Below are positions 18,501 to 27,525 of a DNA stretch of 64,000 nucleotides, one piece after another. Made by a program: the position numbers and the translations under genes. The notes beneath the pieces are model-generated. The model saw only the letters and a list, made by a program, of their open reading frames with translations, made no database searches and was not told the DNA's origin. Numbering within the stretch: the first letter of the stretch is position 1; each line of letters begins with the position of its first letter. Source of the DNA: Gordonia sp. PP30 (lineage in GTDB: Bacteria > Actinomycetota > Actinomycetes > Mycobacteriales > Mycobacteriaceae); assembly GCF_023100845.1 (NCBI RefSeq), contig NZ_CP095864.1, positions 4,402,001-4,466,000 of the forward strand, read 5' to 3'.

Positions 18501-19484
18501 ATGAGCACTGCGAACGCATGGACCGCGCACGGCTTCTCCGGCCTCGACAGCTTCGTCTTCGGCCCGCGCGAGGTGCCCGCGCCCGGACCCGGCGAGATCA
18601 CCGTGTCGGTCACCGCCGCCGGGGTGAATCCGGCCGACCTGAAGCACGTCCGGCGCGCGAGCGACCCGGCGCTGCTTCCGATGCCGATCGGGTACGAGAT
18701 CGCCGGCACCGTGTCCGCCACCGGTCCGGGTGCGGTCCTCGGCTCGGGCGCCCCGGCGGCGATCGGCGACCGGGTCGCCGCCTTCCGGGTGCACGGCGGC
18801 TACGCCGAGGCGCTGACCGTTCCGGCGACCGATGCCTTCGCGCTCGACGCGCACGTCGACCATCGCGCGGCCGCCGGTCTGCTGCTCGCCGGATGCACCG
18901 CCGCCGAACTGCTGCATCGCAGCGGCGCGCGGCGCGGCGACACCGTCGTCGTGCACGGTGCTTCCGGTGCGGTCGGCACCGTCGTTCTGCAGCTGGCCCG
19001 CCGCGCCGGGATCACGGTGGTCGGCACCTGCGGCCCCGACCGGGAGGCCGACGTACGACGCTTCGGCGGCATCCCCGTCCCCCGCACCCCGAGCCCCGTT
19101 CCACGCCCCCTGAGCCCCGTCGAAGGGACTTCGCTCGCCGCCCGGATCCGGGCCGCCCCTCCCGGACCGATCATCGCCGCGCTCGACTGCGCGGGCACCC
19201 CCGAGGCGGTGGCCGCGAGCCTCGATCTGGTGCCGGACCGTTCCCGGATCCTCACCGTCGCGGCCCCCGCGGCCGCCCGCGAATACGGGTTCACCGCGCT
19301 CGCCGGCACCGCCCCGGACAGCGCCGCCTACCGCGATTCCGTACGCGCGCAACTGGTCTCTCTGCTCGGTACCGGTGAGCTGACGGTCCCGATCGCCCGC
19401 ACCTTCGGCCTGTCGGAGGCCCGCGCCGCACTGGAACTGGTCGCCTCCGGTCACGCACACGGCAAGGTGGTCCTGCTCCCCTGA
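18501..19484 (+). CDS. NADPH:quinone oxidoreductase-like MDR protein with repeat-derived insert
   Basis: 327 residues. Zinc-free MDR of the quinone reductase type: AAGVNPADLKHVRR, GYEIAGTV, the cofactor loop GASGAVGTVVLQLARRAG, and the C-terminal GHAHGKVVL. It likely reduces quinones or enones with NADPH; the natural substrate is unknown. Between the cofactor domain strands lies a Pro/Ser stretch (about residues 195-212, PSPVPRPLSPVEGTS) encoded by two tandem copies of repeat family A, so the loop has been lengthened by a repeat. ATG 18501. Confidence 0.85.
   Translation: MSTANAWTAHGFSGLDSFVFGPREVPAPGPGEITVSVTAAGVNPADLKHVRRASDPALLPMPIGYEIAGTVSATGPGAVLGSGAPAAIGDRVAAFRVHGGYAEALTVPATDAFALDAHVDHRAAAGLLLAGCTAAELLHRSGARRGDTVVVHGASGAVGTVVLQLARRAGITVVGTCGPDREADVRRFGGIPVPRTPSPVPRPLSPVEGTSLAARIRAAPPGPIIAALDCAGTPEAVAASLDLVPDRSRILTVAAPAAAREYGFTALAGTAPDSAAYRDSVRAQLVSLLGTGELTVPIARTFGLSEARAALELVASGHAHGKVVLLP
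19087..19127. repeat. Family A repeat, two tandem copies inside a CDS
   Basis: CCCCGAGCCCCGTT followed by CCCTGAGCCCCGTCGAAGGG (19108-19127) form two adjacent copies of family A within the quinone reductase frame. They keep the frame open and code for a Pro/Ser loop. Confidence 0.7.
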
Positions 19485-19570
19485 GCTCCCGCGGGCGCGG
19501 GCGGGTCCGTCCGCCCCGCCGGGATACAGTGAAGCGCCCGCCTGGCACACCCGAAAGGCGACCCGCACCG

Positions 19571-20668
19571 ATGCATCTCGTCCGAATCTTCGGCCTGTCC
19601 TTCCTGGTCTCCCTCGCCGCACTGGTCGCGGCGTTCTTCTACGGCGGCACCACCGCCGTCCTGCTGACCCTGATCCTGGGCATCATGGAAGTGACGCTGT
19701 CGTTCGACAACGCCGTCATCAACGCGACCGTGCTGCAGCGGCTGAGCGAGTTCTGGCAGAAGATCTTCCTGACCGTCGGCGTGGTGATCGCCGTCTTCGG
19801 TATGCGTCTGGTGTTCCCGCTCGTCATCGTGTGGATCGCGTCGGGTAAGAACCCGTGGGATGCGCTCGACCTGGCACTGCACCCGCCCGCCGGCGGGGCC
19901 TCGCACTTCCCCGACGGTTCGCCGAGCTACCAGACCATGCTCACCGACGCGCACCCGCAGATCGCCGCCTTCGGCGGCATGTTCCTGTTGCTGCTCTTCC
20001 TCGATTTCCTCTTCGCGGACAAGGAGATCACCTGGCTGTCGTGGATCGAGCGGCCGCTGATCCGCATCGGCAGACTCGACCAGCTGTCGGTCGTCGTCGC
20101 GTCGACCCTGTTGCTGGTCACCGGCACCGTGATCGCCCCGGACGGCACCACCGGCACGGTGATGGTCGCCGGAGTCCTCGGCATGGTCACCTACATCCTG
20201 GTCAACGGCCTGGGTGACTTCTTCCACGTCGACGAGGAGGGCATCGAGGAAAGCCTCGACGACGCCCCGCGCCGCTCGGGGCCGTCGGACCTCGCCAGGG
20301 CGACCGGCAAAGCGGCGTTCTTCCTGTTCCTCTATCTCGAGGTGCTCGACGCGTCGTTCTCGTTCGACGGCGTCATCGGCGCGTTCGCCATCACCGCCGA
20401 CCCGATCATCATCGCGCTGGGCCTGGGTCTGGTCGGCGCCATGTTCGTCCGCTCGCTCACCGTCTACCTCGTCCGCCAGGGCACGCTGTCGGAGTACGTC
20501 TACCTGGAACACGGCGCCCACTGGGCGATCGGCGCATTGGCACTGATCCTCTTCTACTCGATCGGCACCGAGGTGCCCGAGCTCGTCACCGGCCTGATCG
20601 GCGTGGTGCTGATCGGCGCCGCGCTGATCTCCAGCATCGTCCGCAAGCGCGCCCTGTCCGAACACTGA
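19571..20668 (+). CDS. DUF475 / TerC-like integral membrane protein
   Basis: 365 residues with about nine hydrophobic segments. Two acidic motifs within membrane helices, EVTLSFDNAVINA near the start and VLDASFSFDGVIGAF in the second half, mark the TerC/DUF475 superfamily, whose members are tied to tellurite resistance and metal (Mn) handling. The exact transport role of DUF475 proteins is not settled. ATG 19571 is preferred to the upstream GTG because the family starts right before the first helix. Followed by a family A repeat and the convergent dinB. Confidence 0.85.
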   Translation: MHLVRIFGLSFLVSLAALVAAFFYGGTTAVLLTLILGIMEVTLSFDNAVINATVLQRLSEFWQKIFLTVGVVIAVFGMRLVFPLVIVWIASGKNPWDALDLALHPPAGGASHFPDGSPSYQTMLTDAHPQIAAFGGMFLLLLFLDFLFADKEITWLSWIERPLIRIGRLDQLSVVVASTLLLVTGTVIAPDGTTGTVMVAGVLGMVTYILVNGLGDFFHVDEEGIEESLDDAPRRSGPSDLARATGKAAFFLFLYLEVLDASFSFDGVIGAFAITADPIIIALGLGLVGAMFVRSLTVYLVRQGTLSEYVYLEHGAHWAIGALALILFYSIGTEVPELVTGLIGVVLIGAALISSIVRKRALSEH

Positions 20669-20691
20669 ACTCCGTCCATTCGTTGACTGCG

Positions 20692-20711
20692 CCCTTCGAC
20701 TCCGGTCAGGA
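20692..20711. repeat. Interspersed repeat, family A
   Basis: CCCTTCGACTCCGGTCAGGA lies in the 61-base gap between the convergent DUF475 and dinB genes. It matches the reverse orientation of the 6695 copy, with differences in the middle. Confidence 0.65.
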
Positions 20712-20729
20712 GCCAGGTCCAGCAACCGA

Positions 20730-21962
20730 TCAATCCGGAAGCATCGGGGCGTCGTCGCCGTGCTGTCGCCCCACCAGCCGCCCACGCGTCACCGCGTCAC
20801 GACCGAACCGGGCCTTCAACTCGTCGATCGCCACGTCCAGCTCCGCCGCGTGGTCGTCGTCCACCGCGCCGGTCCGGCCGTCGAACGGCAGGGCCAGCTG
20901 CACCGCGTCGTACGACGACAAGTTGGTCAGCGAGAGCCCGATGAGCGTGCACCCGCGGTCGCGGATCAGCGGCAGCGCATCGTCGAACAGGCCTCGCGCG
21001 AGCGCGAGGAGGACCGCGGTCGAATCGGTGGGCTCACCGAGCGACCGCGACCGCGTCACCCTCGAGTAGTCGTCGAACCGCAATCGCAGGACGACGGTCC
21101 GGCACACCCGCCGCGCGCCACGCAGCCGCTTGCCCAGTCCATCGACGATGGCGAGCAGTGTCGCCTCGATGTCGCGTTCGGACTTGATCCGGCGCCCCAG
21201 CGCCCGTTGCGCACCGATGGACTTGCGGCGCCGCCCCGTCTCGACGCGGCGCGGATCGCGCGCCATCGCCAGCGCGTAGAGGTGGCGGCCGATGTTCTGA
21301 CCGAGAAGCGCCGCCAGGCCCGACTCGCCGAACGCGGCCATGTCGCCGACGGTACGGATTCCGGCCGCGGTGAGCCGCTCCTCGGTCTTGCGACCCACAC
21401 CCCACAGGCTGCGCACCGGCAGCGGGTGCAGGAAGGCCAGTTCACCGTCGGGCGGTACCTCGAGCAATCCGTCGGGCTTACCCGCCCCGCTGGCGACCTT
21501 CGCCAGAAACTTGGTCCGTGCGATGCCGACGGTGATCGGCAGCCCCACCTCGCCGCGGACCCGTTCGCGGAGCCGCGTGGCGATCTCCCGCGGGCTGCCG
21601 CTGATCTTCCGCAGACCACCGACGTCCAGGAACGCCTCATCGACCGAGATCCCCTCGACGATCGGCGTGGTGTCGCCGAAGACGTCGAACACCGCACGAC
21701 TGGCCTCGACGTAGGCGGCGAAGCGCGGCGCGACGGTCACCGCCCGGCCCCGGCAGAGTGCGCGCGCCTCCCGGCCCGGCATCGGCGTCCGCACCCCGCA
21801 CGCCTTGGCCTCGTAGCTCGCCGCCAGCACCACCCCGCCACCGACCAGAACCGGCCGCCCGCGCAATCCCGGGTCGTCCCGCTGCTCCACCGACGCGTAG
21901 AACGAATCCAGATCGGCATGGAGGATCGACGCCTCGCTCCGTCCGGCCCGCTCGATCCTCAC
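20730..21962 (-). CDS. dinB: DNA polymerase IV (Y family)
   Basis: 410 residues from GTG 21962, the start nearest the first core strand; longer in-frame starts exist. Error-prone polymerase for bypass of DNA damage. Catalytic motifs are ILHADLDSFYASVEQ (first metal-binding Asp and steric-gate region) and EGISVDEAFLDV (the second acidic pair). The helix-hairpin-helix part (SLWGVGRKTEERL) and little-finger domain follow. The end has QLALPFDG, which could be a beta-clamp-binding peptide of the QxxLxF type. No damage-regulation box was recognised. Confidence 0.93.
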   Translation of the reverse strand: MRIERAGRSEASILHADLDSFYASVEQRDDPGLRGRPVLVGGGVVLAASYEAKACGVRTPMPGREARALCRGRAVTVAPRFAAYVEASRAVFDVFGDTTPIVEGISVDEAFLDVGGLRKISGSPREIATRLRERVRGEVGLPITVGIARTKFLAKVASGAGKPDGLLEVPPDGELAFLHPLPVRSLWGVGRKTEERLTAAGIRTVGDMAAFGESGLAALLGQNIGRHLYALAMARDPRRVETGRRRKSIGAQRALGRRIKSERDIEATLLAIVDGLGKRLRGARRVCRTVVLRLRFDDYSRVTRSRSLGEPTDSTAVLLALARGLFDDALPLIRDRGCTLIGLSLTNLSSYDAVQLALPFDGRTGAVDDDHAAELDVAIDELKARFGRDAVTRGRLVGRQHGDDAPMLPD

Positions 21963-22145
21963 TCCCGGATGGTCCCACCGCCCTCCGACAGAGAGCTCGG
22001 GCCGGGAGACCTTGCCGGCTGAGCAGGCCGAGGAACGAGACCACACCGAAGCCGGCCCACGACGACGCACCGGGGTGAGGCGGTTCCGCGGAGCCGCTCG
22101 CCCGTCCGACGAATTCGGCGGGCTCTCCGCGGACGACGCTCTCGG

Positions 22146-22829
22146 CTACTTCCGGCGGGCCTTCAACACCACGTCGTCCATGTGGCGCTGGTCGCTGACT
22201 CCACCCGCCGGGCGGCCGCGCGGCACGGTATCGAGGATCTGCACGTCGAGCAGGTCGGCGAAGCGGGCGGCGATGTCACCGGGCTGGACGTAGGCGTCGG
22301 GGTCGTGGCCGTGCGCGCGGATGCCCTCGGCGTCGTGCGCGACGACGAGCAACGTGCCGCCCGGCACCAGCGCGTCGACCAGCTTCTCGATCACGTCCAT
22401 CCGCGCGATGTCGACCGGGAAGTAGTGCAGCGCAACAAGATCGAACCCGGCATCCCCGCTCCCCGCGCTCGTCGTCACGCTCCCCGAGCTTGTCGTTCCG
22501 CTCCCCGAGCTTGTCGAGGGGACCGGATCGACCGTGAGATCCGCCTGCCGCCACACGATGGTTTCACGTGAATCAATCGCGGCGGCCCGATCGAGCGCGA
22601 CCTGCGAGATGTCCACGGCGACCACCGTCCAGCCCCGATCCGCGAGCCATCGCGCGTCCGCTCCCTCGCCGCTCCCGACGTCCAGCGCCCGGCCCGGCGC
22701 CAGGTCCGCGGCTTCGCGGATCAGGGCCGGGTTCGCCTGTGCCGTCCACAGCCGGTCCGCGCCGGAATAGCGCTCATCCCATTCGGCCGCGCTGTGCGGA
22801 TTGCCGTCGTGCCCGTGCTCGTGACTCAT
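22146..22829 (-). CDS. Class I SAM-dependent methyltransferase with a Ser/Thr/Gly insert
   Basis: 227 residues from ATG 22829. SAM-binding motif I is ALDVGSGEGADARWLADRG, with acidic motif II in VVAVDIS. The chain opens with a His-rich MSHEHGHDGN and a WDERYSGADRLW segment typical of small methyltransferases of the tellurite-resistance or thiopurine-like group. Between motif II and the next strand sits a STSSGSG/TTSSGSV/TTSAGSG run (about residues 103-123), encoded by a triple 21-bp repeat. Substrate unknown. Start region faces the F420-type gene. Confidence 0.82.
   Translation of the reverse strand: MSHEHGHDGNPHSAAEWDERYSGADRLWTAQANPALIREAADLAPGRALDVGSGEGADARWLADRGWTVVAVDISQVALDRAAAIDSRETIVWRQADLTVDPVPSTSSGSGTTSSGSVTTSAGSGDAGFDLVALHYFPVDIARMDVIEKLVDALVPGGTLLVVAHDAEGIRAHGHDPDAYVQPGDIAARFADLLDVQILDTVPRGRPAGGVSDQRHMDDVVLKARRK
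22460..22522. repeat. Three tandem 21-bp units of family A inside a methyltransferase gene
   Basis: Units begin at 22460, 22481 and 22502, each GCTCCCCG(A/C)GCT(T/C)GTCG plus four or five variable bases. In the minus-strand gene they code for three seven-residue Ser/Thr/Gly repeats. The exact period and kept frame fit tandem growth of a family A repeat. Confidence 0.85.
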
Positions 22830-22896
22830 ACCCTCCACGGTATCCGGCAAACCCGATCCGTGCGCGCCGCCGGGGCGTGCGCGCACACTGGAACCC

Positions 22897-23688
22897 ATGT
22901 CCCGCTCCCCACGCATCGGTGTCCAGCTCCAGCCCCAGCACGCCCCCGACTACGGCCTGATCCGCGACGCAGTGTTGCGCGCCGAGGACCTCGGCGTCGA
23001 CGTCATCTTCAACTGGGATCACTTCTATCCCCTCTACGGGGACCCCGACGGCGCCCACTTCGAATGCTGGACCATGCTCGGCGCCTGGGCCGAGGAGACC
23101 GAACGCGTGGAGTTCGGCGCGCTGGTGACCTGCAACAGCTACCGCAACCCGGATCTGCTCGCCGACATGGCGCGCACCGTCGATCACATCTCCGGCGGCC
23201 GGCTGATCCTCGGCATCGGCAGCGGCTGGTTCGAGCGCGACTACACCGAGTACGGCTACGACTTCGGCACCAAGGGCAGCAGGCTCGACGCCCTCGCCGA
23301 GTCGCTTCCGCGAATCACCGATCGCCTCGGCAAGCTCAATCCCCCACCGGTGCGCGACATTCCGGTGATGATCGGCGGCGGCGGACCGCGCAAGACCCTG
23401 CCGCTGGTCGCGCGATATGCCGACATCTGGCATTCGTTCGTCAACGTCGAGACCTACCGCGAGAAGAGCGCCCTGCTCGCCGGCTACTGCGCCGATCTCG
23501 GGCGCGATCCGGGCGACATCGAGCGCTCCGCCGAGATCCGCTACCGGGGCGACGCCGGCGCGACCCTGAGCTTCGCCGACGCGATCAGTGCCGAGGGCGT
23601 CTCGCTGTTCACCGTCGCCACCGGCGGCCCCGACTACGACCTGACCGCCGCCAAACTCCTCTGCGACTGGCGCGACCGGAACCGGTAG
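22897..23688 (+). CDS. LLM-class F420-dependent oxidoreductase
   Basis: 263 residues, luciferase-like monooxygenase fold. Features: IGVQLQPQHAPDYGLIRDAV, DVIFNWDHFYPLYGDPDG, VTCNSYRNPDLLADMARTVDHISGGRLILGIGSGW in outline, and DIPVMIGGGGPRKTLPLVARYAD. The latter two regions form the F420 or FMN site of this family; the TIGR-type F420-dependent subgroup fits best. Redox chemistry on an unknown substrate. ATG 22897. Divergent from the methyltransferase, 67 bases between starts, and convergent with the Imm5-like gene. Confidence 0.87.
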   Translation: MSRSPRIGVQLQPQHAPDYGLIRDAVLRAEDLGVDVIFNWDHFYPLYGDPDGAHFECWTMLGAWAEETERVEFGALVTCNSYRNPDLLADMARTVDHISGGRLILGIGSGWFERDYTEYGYDFGTKGSRLDALAESLPRITDRLGKLNPPPVRDIPVMIGGGGPRKTLPLVARYADIWHSFVNVETYREKSALLAGYCADLGRDPGDIERSAEIRYRGDAGATLSFADAISAEGVSLFTVATGGPDYDLTAAKLLCDWRDRNR

Positions 23689-23736
23689 TGGACGCGCCAG
23701 GTGGAGTTCCATCCGAGCTCCCCCGACCACGACCGG

Positions 23737-24261
23737 TCAGCCGTCACCGAACACGCCCCAGCAGAGACCGTTCCGCTGCGCCTGATCGGCGAGCACCAGC
23801 TGGCGCACGGCGGGAGGCAACAGCGCGCGCTGCCGGTCACGCTCGGCGAGCCTGACCTCGTCGCGTTCACCGGCCGGGGCGGCGGCCATCGCGGCCTTGA
23901 TGGCGTAGGCGGCGGCCCCGAGATCGTGCTCGGCGACGTGACCGACGCACGCCGCCTGTCCGGCCGCGTGGGCGGCGAAGCGTGCGGCGCCGGTCAGCGG
24001 CCGGGCCGCTCCCATCGCATGGCCGCCGAGTGCCCGAGCCGCCATCATCGCCAGGTCTCCAGCGGCCCAGGCCCGGGCCGCCTCGATCGCCGCGCGCGGG
24101 CGGGCGTCCCCGGGACACGTCGCCTCGAACAAGCCGAGAACGCGCTCGGCGCAGGTGGCCGCCCAGAGTGCGAGCAGATGGTGGTCGTCGTCGGTGAGCG
24201 TGCCGCCGCGACGGATGGTGATCATCGCCGGATCGCGGACGGACGGCAGGATCACGCTCAC
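23737..24261 (-). CDS. Imm5-like putative immunity protein family
   Basis: 174 residues from GTG 24261, which overlaps the stop of the upstream oxidoreductase as GTGA. All-helical and Ala-rich: DDDHHLLALWAATCAERVL, FEATCPGDARPRAAIEAARAWAAG, then several AxxAAHAAGxAACxGHxAEHxLGAAAYAIKA-like helices. This pattern fits proteins that databases often label putative immunity protein (Imm5-like). No toxin gene is beside it; its partner is a CrtI-type oxidase gene. The family label is from memory and the function here is open. Confidence 0.55.
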   Translation of the reverse strand: MSVILPSVRDPAMITIRRGGTLTDDDHHLLALWAATCAERVLGLFEATCPGDARPRAAIEAARAWAAGDLAMMAARALGGHAMGAARPLTGAARFAAHAAGQAACVGHVAEHDLGAAAYAIKAAMAAAPAGERDEVRLAERDRQRALLPPAVRQLVLADQAQRNGLCWGVFGDG

Positions 24262-25664
24262 TCCTGCGCCAGCGCGTGCCGGGCCGCGCGATACCCGCTC
24301 ATGCCGTGCACGCCGCCGCCGGGCGCGGTGGCCGCCGAACACAGGTACACCCCCGGCACCGGTGTCGCCTGGGGCGTCGGCCGGACCACTGGCCTCGCCA
24401 GCAGCTGACGCAACGACGTTGCGCCGCAACCGATGTCGCCGCCGACGTTGTTGGCGTTGTACCGCTCGAGACCGGCGGCCGTGGTCACGATGGTGCCGCT
24501 CACCACGTCGCGGAAGCCCGGGGCGCACCGCTCGATCTGCTCGACGATCGCGTCCGAGCAATCCGCATCGCTCCCCGCCGGGACATGGCAGTACGCCCAC
24601 GCCAGATGCGTGCCCGCGGGCGCACGCGTGGGATCGATCCGCGTCGGTTCGCCACCGAGCACCCAGGGGACGGACGGGATCCGGCCCGCGGCCACCGCGC
24701 GCTCGGACTCGGCGATCTGTCCGACATCGGCGGCCAGATGAAAGGTCGCCGTTCGGGAGAAGCGTTCGTCACGCCACGGAATCGGTTCGCGCAGCAGGAA
24801 ATCCACCTTGCATGTGCCCGGCCCGTAGCGGAAGCGGCCGAGCGCGCGGCGGTACCGGGCCGGCAGCCGCTCCCCCACGATCGCCGCGAAGGCACGCGGC
24901 GAGGTGTCGAAGAACAGCCGGTCCGCCCGCGGCAGTTCGGCGAGACCGGTGATCCGGCGACCGGTCTCGATCGTGCCGCCGGCGGCGGTGACCACCGAGG
25001 CCAGCGCGTCGGAGATCGCCTGCGAACCCCCGCGCGCCACCGGCCACCCGGAGCCGGCGAGCGTCGCCAGCAGCAGTCCCGCGGCCGTCGACCCCGCGGA
25101 CGACAGCGGACGGGCTCCGTGGGCGGCGATGCCGGCGAACAGGGCGCGCGTCGCGTCGTCGCGGAAGGCGCCGCGCGTGAACGCGCTCACCGACAGCGCG
25201 GCCGCCGCACCGAACCGGCCGAGCGCCAACGGATGCCGCGGTGGCGCGGGCAGTCCGAGGACGTCGTCGACCAGGCCGGGTGATTCCCCGGCCCACCCGA
25301 CGGCCGCCGCCCACCGCCGCGCATCCCGGCCGAGTCCGGCCGCGCGTCGTTCACGATCCCGCGCGAGCCCGATCGCGTGGCCCGGCCCGAATCCGTGGAC
25401 CACGGACAGGTCCGGGACCAGCCAGCGCAGCCCGTGGTCGGCGAGCGCGAGTCGCTCGAACGCGGGTGAGACGAAGCCGGTCGGGTGAACCGCCGAGCAG
25501 GCGTCCCGGCGGATCCCGGCGCCGAACGCCTCATCGGTGCGCGCACCGCCCCCGATCGTCTCGGCGGCCTCGCACACCAGTACCCGGTGACCCGCGCGCG
25601 CCAGCACGGCCGCCGCGGTGAGGCCGTTCGGTCCGGCGCCGACCACCACGTCGTCGTAGTCCAT
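24258..25664 (-). CDS. Phytoene-desaturase-like FAD oxidoreductase (CrtI/NAD(P)-binding family)
   Basis: 468 residues. The N-terminus has the dinucleotide fold DDVVVGAGPNGLTAAAVLARAGHRV and then EAAETIGGGARTDE, where the second GG motif is typical of CrtI-like amine-oxidase-superfamily enzymes. The C-terminus carries GVYLCSAATAPGGGVHGMSGY, the closing FAD-binding motif. No carotenoid genes are nearby, so a carotenoid role is not supported; many such solo proteins are uncharacterised. Overlaps the Imm5-like gene. ATG 25664; the TPM gene is divergent. Confidence 0.83.
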   Translation of the reverse strand: MDYDDVVVGAGPNGLTAAAVLARAGHRVLVCEAAETIGGGARTDEAFGAGIRRDACSAVHPTGFVSPAFERLALADHGLRWLVPDLSVVHGFGPGHAIGLARDRERRAAGLGRDARRWAAAVGWAGESPGLVDDVLGLPAPPRHPLALGRFGAAAALSVSAFTRGAFRDDATRALFAGIAAHGARPLSSAGSTAAGLLLATLAGSGWPVARGGSQAISDALASVVTAAGGTIETGRRITGLAELPRADRLFFDTSPRAFAAIVGERLPARYRRALGRFRYGPGTCKVDFLLREPIPWRDERFSRTATFHLAADVGQIAESERAVAAGRIPSVPWVLGGEPTRIDPTRAPAGTHLAWAYCHVPAGSDADCSDAIVEQIERCAPGFRDVVSGTIVTTAAGLERYNANNVGGDIGCGATSLRQLLARPVVRPTPQATPVPGVYLCSAATAPGGGVHGMSGYRAARHALAQE

Positions 25665-25734
25665 AGGACCCAGGCTTCCACACGGCGCCCGTCTCCCGGC
25701 GGCGTCGCCCGGCCCGACCGATTAGATTGATGCC

Positions 25735-27459
25735 ATGCCTCCCGCTCGACGGCGCCCGGTCGCGCTGCCCGCCCTGAGTCTCGTCCTGGCGCTGTTCTTC
25801 GGTGCGCTCGGTGCCGCCCCCGCACGCGGCGACGCCCCGCTCCAGTTGCCCGCCGGGGAGCAGGTGGTCGATTCCGCGGACGCCCTGACTGTCGACCAGG
25901 AGAACCAGGTCAAGCAGGCGGTGACCAAGCTGTCGGCCGACGAGAACGTGCAGTTGTACGTGGTCTACGTGCGCAATTTCGACGGCAAATCACCCGCCGC
26001 CTGGGCACAGCAGACGCAGGATCTGAGCGAGATGAGCTACCGCGACATCCTCCTCGCGGTCTCCGTCGACGACCACAAGTTCTACTTCGGCAGCGCCGAC
26101 GCCATCGACGACTTCCCCGCCTCCGACCTGCGCTCGATCGCCGATTCGGCGATCGCACCGGCCGTCCGCGACGGCAGATGGGAGAAGGCGGCACTCGACA
26201 CCGCCCACGACCTCGATCGCACCAGCTCGCACCGGTGGATCTACCTGCTCATCGCCGTTCTCGTCGTCCTCGCGATCCTGGCCGGCATCGTGGCCGCGCT
26301 GTACCGCCGCAGCAAGCGGCGGCAAGCCGACGACGACGCCGAGGCCGCCATCGCCTCCGACGCCGTGCTCACCGTCGACGAACTGACCTCGCAGCCGATC
26401 GAGGTGCTCGATCCGTGGTCCGCGGAGGTCCTGACCAGTACCGACAACGCCGTCTCGGTCAGCGCGGACGAGCTGGCCCTGGCGGTCGAAGAGTCCGGCG
26501 ACGACGCCGTCGCGCCGTTCCGCGCCGCCCTGACCACCGCGGAGAGCGCGCTCGCCGCGTCGTTCCGCCTGCGCCGCTCGTACGACGTGGACGCCGGCCT
26601 CGGCACCGCCGAACGGCACCGCCTCCTGGTCGAGATCATCAGCATGTGCTCGGACGCCGACGCGGCCCTCGACGAGCAGGTCCCGGCCTTCGACCGCCTG
26701 CGCGATCTGGTGACCGATGCCGGCGACCGGCTCGACGCGCTGGCCGACCGCTCGGCACGGCTGGCCGACCGGCTCGACGATGCCGCCGAGCACGAGGCCG
26801 CGGTCACCGGGTCGTCCGGCCGGGCCGTGGCCCAGTCGGTCGCCGGGAACGTCGCGCTGGCCCGCGAGCTGGTGCATTTCGCCGACGACAGCATCGGGCA
26901 GGGCCGCGAGGCCGGCACCGAGGCGGGCGGTCCGTCGACGGTGGCCGCGATCCGCTCGGCCGAGTGCGCGCTGGACACCGCGGGCAAGCTCCTCGATGCC
27001 CTCGCCGACGCCGAACTTAACCTCGCTCTGGTCGGCGAGGCGACGGAGGGCTCCCCGGTCGCCACCGCCACGGTGAGCGCCGCCGAGAGCTTCATCGACA
27101 CCCGGCGCGGTGCCGTCGGCACACAGGCGCGCATCCGGCTCTCCGAGGCCGAACGGCTGCTCGACGCGGCCGAGCGGACCGACGGTCCGGAGGAGGCGGC
27201 CGCCTCGACTGCGGCGGCACTCGCCCATGCACTGGAGGCGCTGTCCCTCAGCGGGCGGGACGTCGAGGCGTGGCGGGTGTCGTCCGACGACGGCGGCCCG
27301 GTGCTGACGGGGGTGCTGGTCGACGCGGTGGTCTCGACCGGCCCGCAGTCCGCGCCGACGGAGATCGGCCGGGGCGGTTTCACCATCGGTGGTCGTACCC
27401 CGGGCTCCTTCGGCGGGACCGAGACGTCCGGGCGGATCGCCACCGGGGGCCGTCACTGA
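25735..27459 (+). CDS. Exported TPM-domain membrane protein (Rv2345-like)
   Basis: 574 residues. A signal peptide (ALPALSLVLALFFGALG then ARGDA) leads to a TPM domain (about residues 40-155) with VVDSADALTVDQENQVKQAV and a DDHKFYFGS strand. One membrane helix follows (about 165-188, IYLLIAVLVVLAILAGIVAAL), then a long Ala/Glu-rich cytoplasmic part with coiled-coil character, ending in a Gly-rich tail. The layout matches Rv2345 of M. tuberculosis as I recall it. TPM domains bind or act on phosphates in some proteins; the role here is unknown. Confidence 0.8.
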   Translation: MPPARRRPVALPALSLVLALFFGALGAAPARGDAPLQLPAGEQVVDSADALTVDQENQVKQAVTKLSADENVQLYVVYVRNFDGKSPAAWAQQTQDLSEMSYRDILLAVSVDDHKFYFGSADAIDDFPASDLRSIADSAIAPAVRDGRWEKAALDTAHDLDRTSSHRWIYLLIAVLVVLAILAGIVAALYRRSKRRQADDDAEAAIASDAVLTVDELTSQPIEVLDPWSAEVLTSTDNAVSVSADELALAVEESGDDAVAPFRAALTTAESALAASFRLRRSYDVDAGLGTAERHRLLVEIISMCSDADAALDEQVPAFDRLRDLVTDAGDRLDALADRSARLADRLDDAAEHEAAVTGSSGRAVAQSVAGNVALARELVHFADDSIGQGREAGTEAGGPSTVAAIRSAECALDTAGKLLDALADAELNLALVGEATEGSPVATATVSAAESFIDTRRGAVGTQARIRLSEAERLLDAAERTDGPEEAAASTAAALAHALEALSLSGRDVEAWRVSSDDGGPVLTGVLVDAVVSTGPQSAPTEIGRGGFTIGGRTPGSFGGTETSGRIATGGRH

Positions 27460-27493
27460 CGGGTCCGGTGCAAGCGGACCCGAGGACTACTTT

Positions 27494-27512
27494 TACTTAG
27501 CTAACCTAAGTA
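27494..27512. promoter_or_regulatory. Palindromic operator before the marR gene
   Basis: TACTTAG-CTAAC-CTAAGTA is a perfect 7-bp inverted repeat 13 bases before the GTG start. It suits a MarR dimer and probably overlaps the promoter of its own gene. Its right half, CTAACCTAA, also resembles one half of a DtxR/IdeR iron box, but the left half does not. Confidence 0.65.
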
Positions 27513-27525
27513 TTAGACTGGAGTC

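Noticed and set aside
27491..27509. DtxR/IdeR iron box before marR
   Set aside because: Only the right half (CTAACCTAA) fits; the left half differs at most positions and the palindrome centre is elsewhere.
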